A DNA stretch of 64,000 nt, taken from the NCBI RefSeq assembly GCF_026309355.1, contig NZ_JAPJZK010000001.1:4608501-4672500 (forward strand). The letters run 5' to 3'. The notes beneath the pieces were generated by a model. That model was given only the letters and a program-made list of their open reading frames with translations. It did no database searches and was not told where the DNA came from. This DNA comes from Spartinivicinus marinus. Lineage in GTDB: Bacteria; Pseudomonadota; Gammaproteobacteria; Pseudomonadales; Zooshikellaceae. A program made the translations under genes and the position numbers. Below, piece after piece: positions 36,280-44,861 of the stretch. Numbering within the stretch: position 1 is the first letter of the stretch; the number at the start of each line of letters is the position of its first letter.

Positions 36280-36304
36280 AGGTCGCTCACAGCTGCGACC
36301 TTTT
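36280..36304 (+). terminator. Rho-independent terminator after the HD gene
   Basis: AGGTCGC/GCGACC stem with an 8-base loop followed by TTTT at 36301-36304, beginning directly after the HD gene stop codon. Confidence 0.75.
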
Positions 36305-36425
36305 CAGTGAAAACTGATGATGGCTTTTCGCAATGCAAGCTCATATTTTTAATTCACTCGTCGTGACTGAGGTTAGCCCACCATAATACTTACCCAAGAC
36401 TCCTTCTAAGTTGGTAGAGTCATCG

Positions 36426-36809
36426 CTAGTATTGCCCTGAACCAATAAAACCTAAGGCACCAATCGGCAGTAACAGCACCCACTGTGGAAGTTTAATGAA
36501 TGTGTGATGTTTAAAAAAGTACCAGCCCACACACATAAAAACAGCTGCGAAAGAAACATAGGTTAGAGAGAGCCCTAACACTACAGTAGTAAGGTAGTTT
36601 GCATTCACCCATCCGGCATATGTCAATATCGCTGACGATGTGACAAGAATGACTGTTACTATATGCCAACAGGCTAATAACGTTGCTTTAGGGATATCGT
36701 CTAGCTCAGATTTAAGAAATGGCCGAACAGGGTCGATTTGTCCTGCAAAAATATGAACCAGTGAAGTTAACAACCCCAAAACCCCTGCACTAAAAATCCA
36801 AATATTCAC
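36426..36809 (-). CDS. Small four-helix membrane protein
   Basis: 127 residues with four hydrophobic helices (IWIFSAGVLGLLTSLVHIF; TLLACWHIVTVILVTSSAIL; LTTVVLGLSLTYVSFAAVFM; LPQWVLLLPIGALGFIG). Two conserved-looking His residues occur inside helices 1 and 2. No family assigned. It is divergent from the ketosynthase operon and shares a 220-bp promoter region with it, which might mean functional linkage but is not evidence. Confidence 0.6.
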   Translation of the reverse strand: MNIWIFSAGVLGLLTSLVHIFAGQIDPVRPFLKSELDDIPKATLLACWHIVTVILVTSSAILTYAGWVNANYLTTVVLGLSLTYVSFAAVFMCVGWYFFKHHTFIKLPQWVLLLPIGALGFIGSGQY

Positions 36810-37039
36810 TCAACATCTCCGTGTAAACATTAATAAGCATGACTATAACGTACCTGATAGTACACAATAGATGTGATATTTAGAATTACTGATTTAATTT
36901 ATTAAATAACCAGTATAGCAGTATTACTCCATAGGCTGTTGAGTATCAGGTGCTTGAACTTTGAGAATGGTTACCGACATTTATCACCTTATCAGTTATC
37001 CTAAAAGCAATCTAAGTTTGTTAGCAAAGTGTGTATGAG

Positions 37040-38170
37040 ATGACAGACGTATTTATAACAGGCGTTGGTAAATGTCTACCGGGTGAGCCGGTGAGCAATG
37101 ATGAGATCGGCTCTATTATTGGTAAGATTAGTGACCGAAGTGATTCACTGGGTACAGCAACCTTACGAAAAAATGGCATTAAAAAGCGTTATTACGCATT
37201 AACAGCCAGTGGTAACTATACCCATACTAATGCACAAATGGCGGCAGAAGCTATTCATGATGCATTTGCTCATGCTAAACGTTCACCTGATAACGCTGAT
37301 TATTTAGCTACAAGCACAACACAAGGTGACTATCTAGTACCAGGTTTTGCCAGTGCAGTTCACGGTGAGTTAGGTATTCCACCGTTGGAGCTAGCTTCGT
37401 TCCAAAGTGTTTGTGCCAGTAGTCTAATGGCGGCTAAAAGTGCCTGGCTTGCGGTACGAACCCATGAGGCTCGGCTGGCTGTTGCCAGTGGTAGTGAGTT
37501 TTCCAGCCGTTGGTTTCAACCAGGGTTTTATCAACCTTTCTATAATGAAGACTCAAGACCAGATCCTGAACTGGAGTTTTTACGCTGGACCCTTTCTGAT
37601 GGAGCCGGTGCCGTGGTGTTTGAACCAGAACCTAAAGCAACAGGAATCTCTTTGCGAGTCGACTGGATCAAGCAAAAGTCATTCGCTGACCGCTTTCCCC
37701 CTTGTATGTATGCTGGTGCTGCTACAAATAAAGCAGCCAAGAACCAGCCATGGAACTTATATAACAGCCCTGCTGAGGCATACCAGGCAGGGGCAATTGC
37801 GCTGAAACAAGACTTTACTTTGCTCTATAAAATGTTTCCTGCCTGGGTTGGGTATTACCTTGAGTTGTTGGATAACTATCAACTTGATCCTAATGGTATC
37901 GATTATTTTCTTCCCCATTATTCTGCCCAATCTTTGGGGCAAGAAATGAAAAAACTGTTAATTAAAACAGGGGCGATGATTCCTGAAGAGCGATGGTTTT
38001 CTAATTTAGTCCATTGTGGTAATACAGGTACTGCTTCAATATTCATTATGTTAGATGAACTGGTAAAAGCCAAACCACTGACAGCAGGTCAAAAAATATT
38101 GTGTTTTGTGCCTGAAAGTGGTCGGGGTATTTGTTCATTTATGCATCTCTCCGTGTTTGATAATAATTAA
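37040..38170 (+). CDS. Ketosynthase III (FabH-like)
   Basis: 376 residues from the ATG at 37040 (a GTG at 37031 is the alternative). Thiolase-fold condensing enzyme with intact catalytic triad: Cys125 in SVCASSLMA, His293 in FLPHYSA and Asn328 in CGNTGTAS. It differs from housekeeping FabH in its N-terminus and in a long insertion around residues 155-240 containing a proline-rich, aromatic loop (WFQPGFYQPFY), so a non-standard acyl or amine acceptor is likely. It starts a tight operon: 10 bases to the next gene, then 1 base to the third. Condensation, acyl transfer or beta-ketoacyl chain start are all possible. Confidence 0.85.
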   Translation: MTDVFITGVGKCLPGEPVSNDEIGSIIGKISDRSDSLGTATLRKNGIKKRYYALTASGNYTHTNAQMAAEAIHDAFAHAKRSPDNADYLATSTTQGDYLVPGFASAVHGELGIPPLELASFQSVCASSLMAAKSAWLAVRTHEARLAVASGSEFSSRWFQPGFYQPFYNEDSRPDPELEFLRWTLSDGAGAVVFEPEPKATGISLRVDWIKQKSFADRFPPCMYAGAATNKAAKNQPWNLYNSPAEAYQAGAIALKQDFTLLYKMFPAWVGYYLELLDNYQLDPNGIDYFLPHYSAQSLGQEMKKLLIKTGAMIPEERWFSNLVHCGNTGTASIFIMLDELVKAKPLTAGQKILCFVPESGRGICSFMHLSVFDNN

Positions 38171-38180
38171 GGTTGTCATT

Positions 38181-38870
38181 ATGACAAATTCAGATTCTCA
38201 GTTGATTTCTACTCAGCAGGTATTACGTCAACTGACGATTGTGTGGGCTGATTTTGAAAGCCGTTTACTACAAGTACCGATTATTTATCGGGCAATGAAT
38301 AACCAGCTGCAATTAGAAGACTATCGCCGCTTATTGGCAGACCATTATCATCAAGTAAAAGAGGGGAGTGGTTGGATTTGTCGAGCAGCGTCTTCAATTA
38401 CAGAGCCTTATTTGGAACAACGGGCAGTGTTCATTGGTCATGCGACAACTGAACATCAGGATTATAAAATGCTTGAACGCTGTTATCAGACCGTTGGTGG
38501 TGATATTAATGAACTGCATAAACAAGGCAAAAATATCGGTTCTGAGGCATTATCTGCCTGGATGTATTATAAAGCCAGTCAAGCTAACCCTTTTGATTTA
38601 ATCGGTGCAATGTTTATTATCGAAGGATTAGGCAAGCAGTTTGCCCGAACGTTTGCTGAAGCATTGCAGCACAATATGGGCATATCAGCAGAGCAGTTGG
38701 AGTTTTATACTTATCATGCCGAGCATGATGGTGATCATCTTGATGAGTTGGAAGCTATATTAAGCACAGGTATTTTAACGATCCCTGATATCCAAAATGA
38801 AATTATCCGTACGGCTAAAGTGACAGCCAGGCTTTATCTATTGCAGTTAGAAGAATTAGGCAATTACTAA
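38181..38870 (+). CDS. Haem-oxygenase-fold diiron-type enzyme
   Basis: 229 residues, all helical, of the TenA/PqqC/CADD-like superfamily, now grouped as haem-oxygenase-like diiron oxidases. Metal-ligand candidates: Glu148 in IEGLG, and the signature His179-x3-Asp183-x2-His186 in YHAEHDGDH, which line up with Glu142, His174, Asp178 and His181 of CADD by spacing. Candidates for the first two ligands are His87, Glu91 and His92 (GHATTEH). Relatives perform N-oxygenation, oxidative decarboxylation or C-C cleavage. The gene starts at ATG 38181, ten bases after the ketosynthase. Reaction unknown. Confidence 0.8.
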   Translation: MTNSDSQLISTQQVLRQLTIVWADFESRLLQVPIIYRAMNNQLQLEDYRRLLADHYHQVKEGSGWICRAASSITEPYLEQRAVFIGHATTEHQDYKMLERCYQTVGGDINELHKQGKNIGSEALSAWMYYKASQANPFDLIGAMFIIEGLGKQFARTFAEALQHNMGISAEQLEFYTYHAEHDGDHLDELEAILSTGILTIPDIQNEIIRTAKVTARLYLLQLEELGNY

Positions 38871-38871
38871 A

Positions 38872-39753
38872 ATGACATGGCATAATAATTTCTCTGACCA
38901 AAAGATTCATAAAGATGACCCTAACCCCTGGTTAGCATTATACCTTGATAATAGTCTGCCCATGCATAAGTCTGCGAAAAGAGCTTTATTGCAAGGACAA
39001 AATAGTGGGTCTCGGCGATTATTATTGCCAATTATAAGGCCTTTTGCGCGACTAATGATTATTGTCGTGCAATTGTTGAGGATGATTATTCCCAGTAAGT
39101 GGAGTTCGTCAAAAGTGTTACATTACACCATTTATTGGGGGTTAAAGCACTTTGTAAAAAAAGATGCTAATTATTTGATTTTAAGACACTTTAACATTGG
39201 TACTGAGCTGCTTCAGTTTATTGCTGATAATACAGGGATAACAATTGAGTCAACCATACCGCTAAGGCCGAAAAAACTTGAAGATTTAAAAGACGATACT
39301 TTCCTTATTCATGATCTTAACGTATATAACTTTATAGCAGAACTGAACCAAAAGCTAACAGATGCGGGGCGTGAGTTTGAAGCCCCTGAAGTCATTAATT
39401 ACGATGCAATCACCGACGATGAGTTTGATATAGACCCAGGTAAACAGGGGATAATGAATATCATTGACTTACAGACAGCCGTTGAAGCCTATACACCGTT
39501 ATATGCCTTACTGCTATCTGACCATGACTTTTGGCGAGCCAGTAACTCATTACAGTTAGACGAAACCTTTGCTATTTATATTAGTAAATTGATGCGTGAT
39601 CCTTTGGCTGTGACCTTAGTGAGTAACCGTCACCCAACGGTGCCTTTTTCTACCCTTCAGGCAGGTTTTCGGTTAATGCTACATGGGTTAGATGCAGAAA
39701 TTTTGCATGGTTACCTTCGCGAACAAAAGCAGAAAGCAGGAAACCCCAGTTGA
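38872..39753 (+). CDS. Unrecognised protein encoded in the ketosynthase operon
   Basis: 293 residues beginning one base after the diiron enzyme stop, so translation is probably coupled. An amphipathic-hydrophobic segment (LPIIRPFARLMIIVVQLLRMIIP) may attach it to the membrane; downstream it is soluble and acidic, with a histidine-rich helix region (ILRHFNIGTELLQFI; SDHDFWRAS). I do not recognise a family with confidence; it resembles an uncharacterised DUF that often accompanies FabH-like and diiron genes. It could be a membrane-associated partner or a third enzyme. Confidence 0.7.
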   Translation: MTWHNNFSDQKIHKDDPNPWLALYLDNSLPMHKSAKRALLQGQNSGSRRLLLPIIRPFARLMIIVVQLLRMIIPSKWSSSKVLHYTIYWGLKHFVKKDANYLILRHFNIGTELLQFIADNTGITIESTIPLRPKKLEDLKDDTFLIHDLNVYNFIAELNQKLTDAGREFEAPEVINYDAITDDEFDIDPGKQGIMNIIDLQTAVEAYTPLYALLLSDHDFWRASNSLQLDETFAIYISKLMRDPLAVTLVSNRHPTVPFSTLQAGFRLMLHGLDAEILHGYLREQKQKAGNPS

Positions 39754-39828
39754 GTATGAGCAGTATGTATAACACTGCTCACTTTAAGACTGCTTTTACT
39801 TCAAAACTACCATTGCTAGCCATATACT

Positions 39829-40242
39829 TTATTGTGTATTTTCTATTAGTAATTGACCATTTCCATATGGCACTATCTGATAACCAGTCAACACTGGATC
39901 TTGACGAACAATAATTATATTACCTCTGACTAAATTAATCAGTATTATACCTAGTGCTTTTTGATCCAAAGTATTTGGAGATAAATAAACCTCGGCTGCA
40001 CATAAATCAGCTGAAATTGAAATAGTATTGGATGCACCCGCGTTGCATAACTCTTTCAAGTTCGACCATGATATACTACTTGCTATTTCAGCAGGGACTT
40101 CATGACCTATGAATTTACCATGTATTTGCATATCAATGCTCTTGTCTGAGTCGTTAAATACTTCAAGTTCGTTAGGGGTTGCAAACAATTGAAGTGGTAA
40201 ACTGGTTGAAATTGCTATTGTTAGGTATTTGAGTATTTTCAT
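39829..40242 (-). CDS. Small secreted protein, unknown
   Basis: 137 residues from the ATG at 40242, chosen because GGAGG lies five bases upstream. The signal peptide is clear (MKILKYLTIAISTSLPLQLF). The mature chain is rich in beta-structure (NELEVFNDSDKSIDMQIHG) with two cysteines that could form one disulphide. No family recognised. Adjacent on the minus strand is a start-less remnant at 40305-40493. Confidence 0.6.
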   Translation of the reverse strand: MKILKYLTIAISTSLPLQLFATPNELEVFNDSDKSIDMQIHGKFIGHEVPAEIASSISWSNLKELCNAGASNTISISADLCAAEVYLSPNTLDQKALGIILINLVRGNIIIVRQDPVLTGYQIVPYGNGQLLIENTQ

Positions 40243-40304
40243 TATTCCTCCATGAGGCAAGCTAGTCATTGTTGCTATATTAAAAAAATAGCTGTTGTTA
40301 TATT

Positions 40305-40493
40305 TTATGTGTTGATTAGCTTAAGAATAAGCCAGATATTTATAGAAGATTCTTTATGTATAAATAAATTGTTAGTGCTAACTCTTATTTGTACTGCTTT
40401 ATCAGGACCATAATAAATACTGTTAAAGTTATTGTCGATTAAAAACTGTTGTAGTGTTTTGGTATCGCTTATGCCAAATGAGTTTCTGGAGAT
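40305..40493 (-). pseudogene. Possible coding remnant without a start
   Basis: A minus-strand frame running from just after a TGA at 40494-40496 to a TAA at 40305-40307 encodes about 62 residues with coding-like composition, for example FLIDNNFNSIYYGPDKAVQI and INIWLILKLINT. No start codon or family. It may be the C-terminus of a lost gene. Confidence 0.25.
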
Positions 40494-40593
40494 TCAGTCA
40501 TTGGTTTGTTAAGATGGCCTGCGGTGTTATGCACTGTTTTACTATGATGTGTTTTCACCATAATATTATCTTGTTTTTATGGACTAAAAACCT

Positions 40594-41127
40594 ATGAACT
40601 ATAAAAAAATTTCAATGTTGTTGGCAAGCGTAGCTATTGTATCGAGTGTTTCAGCAAACGACTTTGGCCGTTACCACAAACTAACTACAATGTTTCTTGA
40701 AAATGAAAATAAGTGCTTAGAGGGAAATAGGGTTGCGCCTGGATCGACTTTAAAAGGAGCTGCTTTTATGGACACTTGCCAGAATGTTACAGGGCAGCGT
40801 TGGAAATTAATTCCTGTAGGAGGTGAGTACTTCAAATTAACCACTCAGTTCCTTGAAAGTGAAAATAAATGTTTAGAAGGAAACAAGGTTGCACCAGGGT
40901 CTACTTTAGGCGGTGCTGCTTTTATGGACACTTGCCAAAATGTAACGGGTCAACTGTGGAAAAAAATTCCAGTAGGAAATGGTTACTTTAAGCTAACGAC
41001 CAAATTCTTAGAAAATAAAAATAAGTGTTTAGAAGGCAATAGGCTTGCTCCAGAATCTACACTTGGTGGTGCTGCATTTATGGATAATTGCCAAAATGTA
41101 ACTGGTCAGCTTTGGAAGTTTAAGTAA
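40594..41127 (+). CDS. Secreted three-repeat ricin-type lectin-like protein
   Basis: 177 residues: a signal peptide (MNYKKISMLLASVAIVSSVSA) and then exactly three units of 52 residues. Each unit has the pattern Y-x-K-L-T-T-x-F-L-E, NKCLEGN, GAAFMD-x-CQNVTGQ-x-W-K. The Q-x-W element and the two Cys per unit are typical of ricin-type beta-trefoil lectin subdomains, and three such units would make one trefoil. The units are about 85 percent alike, also in DNA, so they arose by recent tandem duplication. It is probably an exported carbohydrate-binding protein. No catalytic domain is attached. Confidence 0.8.
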   Translation: MNYKKISMLLASVAIVSSVSANDFGRYHKLTTMFLENENKCLEGNRVAPGSTLKGAAFMDTCQNVTGQRWKLIPVGGEYFKLTTQFLESENKCLEGNKVAPGSTLGGAAFMDTCQNVTGQLWKKIPVGNGYFKLTTKFLENKNKCLEGNRLAPESTLGGAAFMDNCQNVTGQLWKFK

Positions 41128-41260
41128 TTAAAAAATAGTTGTTGCTAAAGAGGCAACAATATTTGTTGATGTTGATTTGGTGTAAATATTGTGCATTAAT
41201 AAATATTTGCACTGAATTGATTATCCCTTTTTAGTATAACACTTCAATATGATCTGATAC

Positions 41261-41417
41261 TCATACAACTCATACAACTCATACAACTCATACAACTCAT
41301 ACAACTCATACAACTCATACAACTCATACAACTCATACAACTCATACAACTCATACAACTCATACAACTCATACAACTCATACAACTCATACAACTCATA
41401 CAACTCATACAACTCAT
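41261..41417. repeat. 9-bp minisatellite, 17 copies
   Basis: The unit TCATACAAC is repeated perfectly 17 times from 41261 to 41413, followed by a partial unit (TCAT). It lies in the intergenic region between the lectin-like gene and the next secreted protein. Because the unit is a multiple of three bases, length changes would not shift a frame. The minus-strand frame through it would encode a Tyr-Glu-Leu repeat, but nothing supports translation. Confidence 0.98.
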
Positions 41418-41658
41418 GATAATTGTTGCTGTTAACTGATTATATAAGCATAGATAGGGATGCGTGAGACTGAACTATTTCATATCCATAAATGTAAGAA
41501 AAAACCTGCCTTGTTATCCTTTAGAGTGCATCTTACTACTAAAGCATAATTTCTAGAGTTCATGCAATTCACTATATTGTTAGTTCTTGCTATCAGCTTA
41601 TGTTGTTTGTACGACTAAAGTCTGGTTAATAATAAACATAAAATATACAGGGTTAAAA

Positions 41659-42027
41659 ATGAATAGAAATAAAATTAATACTGTTATAGGTGTGGTTTTT
41701 ACACTGTTTGTTAGTGGGGTTTTTGCTTCGCCAAATACGGTGACAGGAAATATTGGTAAGTATCAGGAATACGTCGATAGTATGCCTGATTATGTAATGA
41801 CTACGGACTTTAAAAAATATTTTAGAATTATCCAGAACCCTCTTCGAATCATCAATATCACAAACCAATGCAGAGTTGCTCACTATTTAATTACGGATAG
41901 TGCTGGAGGCTATCAATACCATGAATATAGAATTGAGTCTCGTCAAGTAGTGCCTATGTTGAAGGTTGATCCTCCTCGTGGTGGTGGTTGGGTTAAACAA
42001 GAGTATCTTTATTCGGAAGTCTGCTAA
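41659..42027 (+). CDS. Small secreted protein, unknown
   Basis: 122 residues from the ATG at 41659. The signal peptide is MNRNKINTVIGVVFTLFVSG and cleavage is likely after VFA. Mature chain of about 98 residues, basic, with two Cys (NQCRVA and the last residue). No recognised domain. The start at 41659 is preferred to the 24-codon longer frame because the signal peptide begins there. A terminator follows at 42048. Confidence 0.6.
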   Translation: MNRNKINTVIGVVFTLFVSGVFASPNTVTGNIGKYQEYVDSMPDYVMTTDFKKYFRIIQNPLRIINITNQCRVAHYLITDSAGGYQYHEYRIESRQVVPMLKVDPPRGGGWVKQEYLYSEVC

Positions 42028-42047
42028 TACAGATATAATTAATTAAT

Positions 42048-42074
42048 GAAGCCCGCTTCACAGAGGCGGGCTTC
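42048..42074. terminator. Terminator hairpin
   Basis: Stem GAAGCCCGC/GCGGGCTTC of nine base pairs with a nine-base loop, between the secreted protein (plus) and the amine oxidase (minus), possibly serving both strands. The following T run is short (CTTCTT). Confidence 0.75.
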
Positions 42075-42110
42075 TTAGGCGCACATATTTTAGTGCTATT
42101 AATGATGGAG

Positions 42111-44066
42111 CTAACGTTTACTAAAGTAATTTAATGATATATGATAATTATGTTCTTTTGAAGTATCTAAATCGGGTGCGTTAATTGTCTCCTTGGGGGC
42201 ATTGGGTTCAAAGTCGGGGTCTATATATTCTCGAATTAAATGGGTTGCATTGGTATTGTAACTTTCTTTAATGGCAGCAGAAGGTGTCTGTTGGTGGGTT
42301 TCCTCATAAACGGCACTGATAGGCGGCAGGTTAAACCCTTTTGCAAGCACAATGTCTGTTGAGCGCAGCGCACCTTCAACCCAGCCTTGATAATCTGAAT
42401 AGGCTTCTCCGCAAATATATAAGCCTGGTAATGGTTCAGCCAACTGCTCCATAACAGCCTTATCATTGGCATGCAATGCCCACTGATGCACACCATAACC
42501 AAATTGCTCACTGGGGTTTTCATCAAAGCGGGTGCTGCCATCCCAAATACGTGCACTAGTTAAAGTGGGTTGTGGTACATAGTGAGTTGAGAACAGTGAC
42601 TTAAAGAATTCAGTAGCTGTATTAACCACTGACTGAGAAGCAGCAAAGAAATGCCCTTTATATTTCTCTTGTAGGGGGGAGTTAAATAAAGGACCGTTAT
42701 GTTGTAGGGCTTTCCAGAAGTTGATATTTAGAAAATCACAGTAAATAGTTAATGCAGCCGGTTTTTCGTATTTATTTTGATTGATTTGGTCAATTTTTTC
42801 TCGTAAATGTTCGGGCACGTCTTTTTGATGACTTTTGAGCCAACTTTGGTATTCGAGTGCTGCGACCAGTTCATTATCAATCGCATAAAATGGATAGACT
42901 GAACCTAATGGTAAGTCAGAAAAATTAGGCCCAAATGAAACCGGTGGACGCCCAGTTATGTTATTACCCCACCAGGCTTTATCATAGTATAAGTTAATTT
43001 TTAGTAAGGCCTGATTGGTGGTGGTTTGCAGTGTATCCCATAACTGTTTGGATTGATCATCAGGTAAGCGATTTAGTGCATTGGAGTTAATAAACAGCTT
43101 TTCCAGAGCCAGCCGGGGTAATCCTAAAATGACTTGCTTGGCATGAATCACATTAGAGGTTGTAGTGCCATCAGGTGCGGTGGTTTGATAGCTTAGTGCA
43201 TAATCGCCATTTTCTTCGTGTCTATCAATGCTTTCTAAATGGGTTTTTAAGAAAATACGTTCTTTGCCAATTGCGTTGACCAGTGCATTTGGTAAAGTAC
43301 TAAAGCCATCTTTAAAGGTTTTAAATTGAGGATCATTAGGAAAGTCTTCTAATAGCTGATAGGCAACACCTGCATTCATTTGTGATAAAAATGTGCCATT
43401 AAAACCTAATAAACGATAGAGAAGGGTAATACACTCATTGGAATAACCCATTTCGGTGAGGAGATTCCAAAGCGTCCAATCTTTTAGACAAACTCCATTC
43501 CACTGACATTCCAACCGGAACTTTTGCCAAAAGGTGGGGGTGCGTTTGTCTGGTCGTTCGGTAAAATTAGGGTTAACATCAAGAATTCGATTAAAAACAG
43601 TATTAATGATTGATTTTGGATCGATACCTTGCTCAATAGGTTCAAGGTTATAAAGCTCTTGCCAGATTGAATAATTATTTTCTTTGGCAACTTGGTTATT
43701 AAAGCTCTCACCTCTAAAAAACAGTCTGTTGTTACCACCACTGTTCATTGGGAAGGGGACAATCTGATTGTCAATATCCAATAATAAAAACAGGCTCATT
43801 AAATCGTCCATATTATCGAAGGTAAAACGCATACCGCCTTCTTCCTCCTTAACAGTAATCTCATCATTGAATTCAATCAAGTCAGAGTCTAAACGGCCAC
43901 CCGTACGATGAGAGCGTTCTAAAATAACGATATTTTTGTCTGGAGAATCTTTTAAAATACGCCAGGTGGCATATAAGCCAGACATACCTGCACCAATGAC
44001 AACAACGTCTGCATTGGCTGGAACCTGTTTATCATGGGCTAAATCTTTAAGTGTAAAATGTGGCAT
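42111..44066 (-). CDS. Flavin-containing amine oxidase (L-amino-acid oxidase-like)
   Basis: FAD enzyme of 651 residues starting at ATG 44066, preceded by AAGGAGGAATT. The dinucleotide-binding motif VVIGAGMSGLYATWRIL begins near residue 20, with ERSHRTGGRLDS further on, and the C-terminal FAD-contact region GLYICGEAYSDYQGWVEGA is present, as in monoamine and L-amino-acid oxidases. The size and insertions fit bacterial L-amino-acid oxidases, for example those for lysine or glutamate, better than monoamine oxidases. Products would be a 2-oxo acid, ammonia and H2O2. It is the last gene of a minus-strand cluster with a ThDP enzyme and a DyP peroxidase. No export signal. Confidence 0.82.
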   Translation of the reverse strand: MPHFTLKDLAHDKQVPANADVVVIGAGMSGLYATWRILKDSPDKNIVILERSHRTGGRLDSDLIEFNDEITVKEEEGGMRFTFDNMDDLMSLFLLLDIDNQIVPFPMNSGGNNRLFFRGESFNNQVAKENNYSIWQELYNLEPIEQGIDPKSIINTVFNRILDVNPNFTERPDKRTPTFWQKFRLECQWNGVCLKDWTLWNLLTEMGYSNECITLLYRLLGFNGTFLSQMNAGVAYQLLEDFPNDPQFKTFKDGFSTLPNALVNAIGKERIFLKTHLESIDRHEENGDYALSYQTTAPDGTTTSNVIHAKQVILGLPRLALEKLFINSNALNRLPDDQSKQLWDTLQTTTNQALLKINLYYDKAWWGNNITGRPPVSFGPNFSDLPLGSVYPFYAIDNELVAALEYQSWLKSHQKDVPEHLREKIDQINQNKYEKPAALTIYCDFLNINFWKALQHNGPLFNSPLQEKYKGHFFAASQSVVNTATEFFKSLFSTHYVPQPTLTSARIWDGSTRFDENPSEQFGYGVHQWALHANDKAVMEQLAEPLPGLYICGEAYSDYQGWVEGALRSTDIVLAKGFNLPPISAVYEETHQQTPSAAIKESYNTNATHLIREYIDPDFEPNAPKETINAPDLDTSKEHNYHISLNYFSKR

Positions 44067-44111
44067 AATTCCTCCTTGATAATAGGATATATATTCCTTT
44101 TTTATAGTTAG

Positions 44112-44239
44112 TATAGCCAATGCGAATATTTTTTAGGGAAGGCTGTCAAGCGACGAAGCCCCATGAACCTATGAATAATAGGTGGTTGGGGTGAGAAGTG
44201 ACGACAAACAACCCCTAAAAGTTATTCGCGAAGGGTATA
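44112..44239 (-). repeat. Dispersed imperfect palindromic repeat, copy R3
   Basis: Reverse orientation relative to copy R2: ends TATAGCC at 44112 and GGGTAT near 44239, and the internal features (ATTCGCGAAGGG, TAGGTGGTTGGGGTGAG) are shared. It separates the amine oxidase gene from the upstream CMD gene and may form a hairpin in the operon message. Confidence 0.78.
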
Positions 44240-44242
44240 TGC

Positions 44243-44788
44243 TTAAAAAGGAGCGACTCCTTCTTCCGGTAAGGGCACTTCAAAAGAAAAAACAATAGTG
44301 GTAATCATTCGATACAGACCACAAGCAATGGTAAGATCAAGTAAACCATCTAAACCTAAAAATTCGATTAAAATATTTTGGGTTTTGGGCGGAATGTTTC
44401 GTTGGTGAACAATATGTTGGGCAGCCTGCCAGGTAGTTAAATATAAAGGCTTTATTTCTGCAGTCGCAATATCACCAGCAAGTACTTGATCGATGACACT
44501 TTGGGGTAAGCCTGCTTTAAGCGCTGGTTGGACATGTTTTTCCCAAACAAAAGGGGCGCCCAGCTCTCGGGCTGTAGCTAAAATACCCAACTCACGAATA
44601 TCGTCTGCCAGGTTACTTTCATAACGAACATAAGTACCTAACTGACCAACATGCTCTGCTAATATGGGGTGATTAAGTAACGTACGATACATGCCGGATA
44701 AGCTTGTTCTGGGGCCTGCCAGTTTGTCATAAACAGCCTTGCCCTGATCATCAAGTTCATCTCTAGTGGGTAAGGGGAGTTTCGCCAT
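44243..44788 (-). CDS. Carboxymuconolactone decarboxylase/AhpD-like protein 1
   Basis: 181 residues of the CMD fold: the segment LADDIRELGILATARELGAPFVWEKHVQPALKAGL is the helix pair that normally carries the catalytic residues. The AhpD Cys-x-x-Cys motif is missing; a Glu and a His (EKHV) occupy the region used by true decarboxylases and their relatives. It is thus likely not a redox peroxidase, but a lyase- or isomerase-like enzyme acting on a ring or keto acid intermediate. Encoded between the ThDP enzyme and the amine oxidase on the same strand. Specific reaction unknown. Confidence 0.8.
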   Translation of the reverse strand: MAKLPLPTRDELDDQGKAVYDKLAGPRTSLSGMYRTLLNHPILAEHVGQLGTYVRYESNLADDIRELGILATARELGAPFVWEKHVQPALKAGLPQSVIDQVLAGDIATAEIKPLYLTTWQAAQHIVHQRNIPPKTQNILIEFLGLDGLLDLTIACGLYRMITTIVFSFEVPLPEEGVAPF

Positions 44789-44839
44789 AATGATGCGTCC
44801 TTATTTTCTATAATCAGTCCTGTGCCTACAGTTAAAGAA

Positions 44840-44859
44840 ATACCCAATGCGAAGGATAT
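44840..44859. repeat. 20-bp fused-end derivative of the palindromic repeat
   Basis: The sequence ATACCCAATGCGAAGGATAT consists of two end motifs of the dispersed repeat (TATCCTTCGC and GCATTGGGTAT) joined without the interior. It lies three bases downstream of the ThDP enzyme stop. It could be a deletion scar or footprint. Confidence 0.55.
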
Positions 44860-44861
44860 TT

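Noticed and set aside
41221-41412. 63-codon frame encoding a Tyr-Glu-Leu repeat
   Set aside because: It is simply the 9-bp minisatellite read on the minus strand. It lacks a ribosome site, and the unit being a multiple of three explains the open frame.
41261-41417. CRISPR array
   Set aside because: The repeats are contiguous 9-mers without spacers, and no cas genes are nearby.
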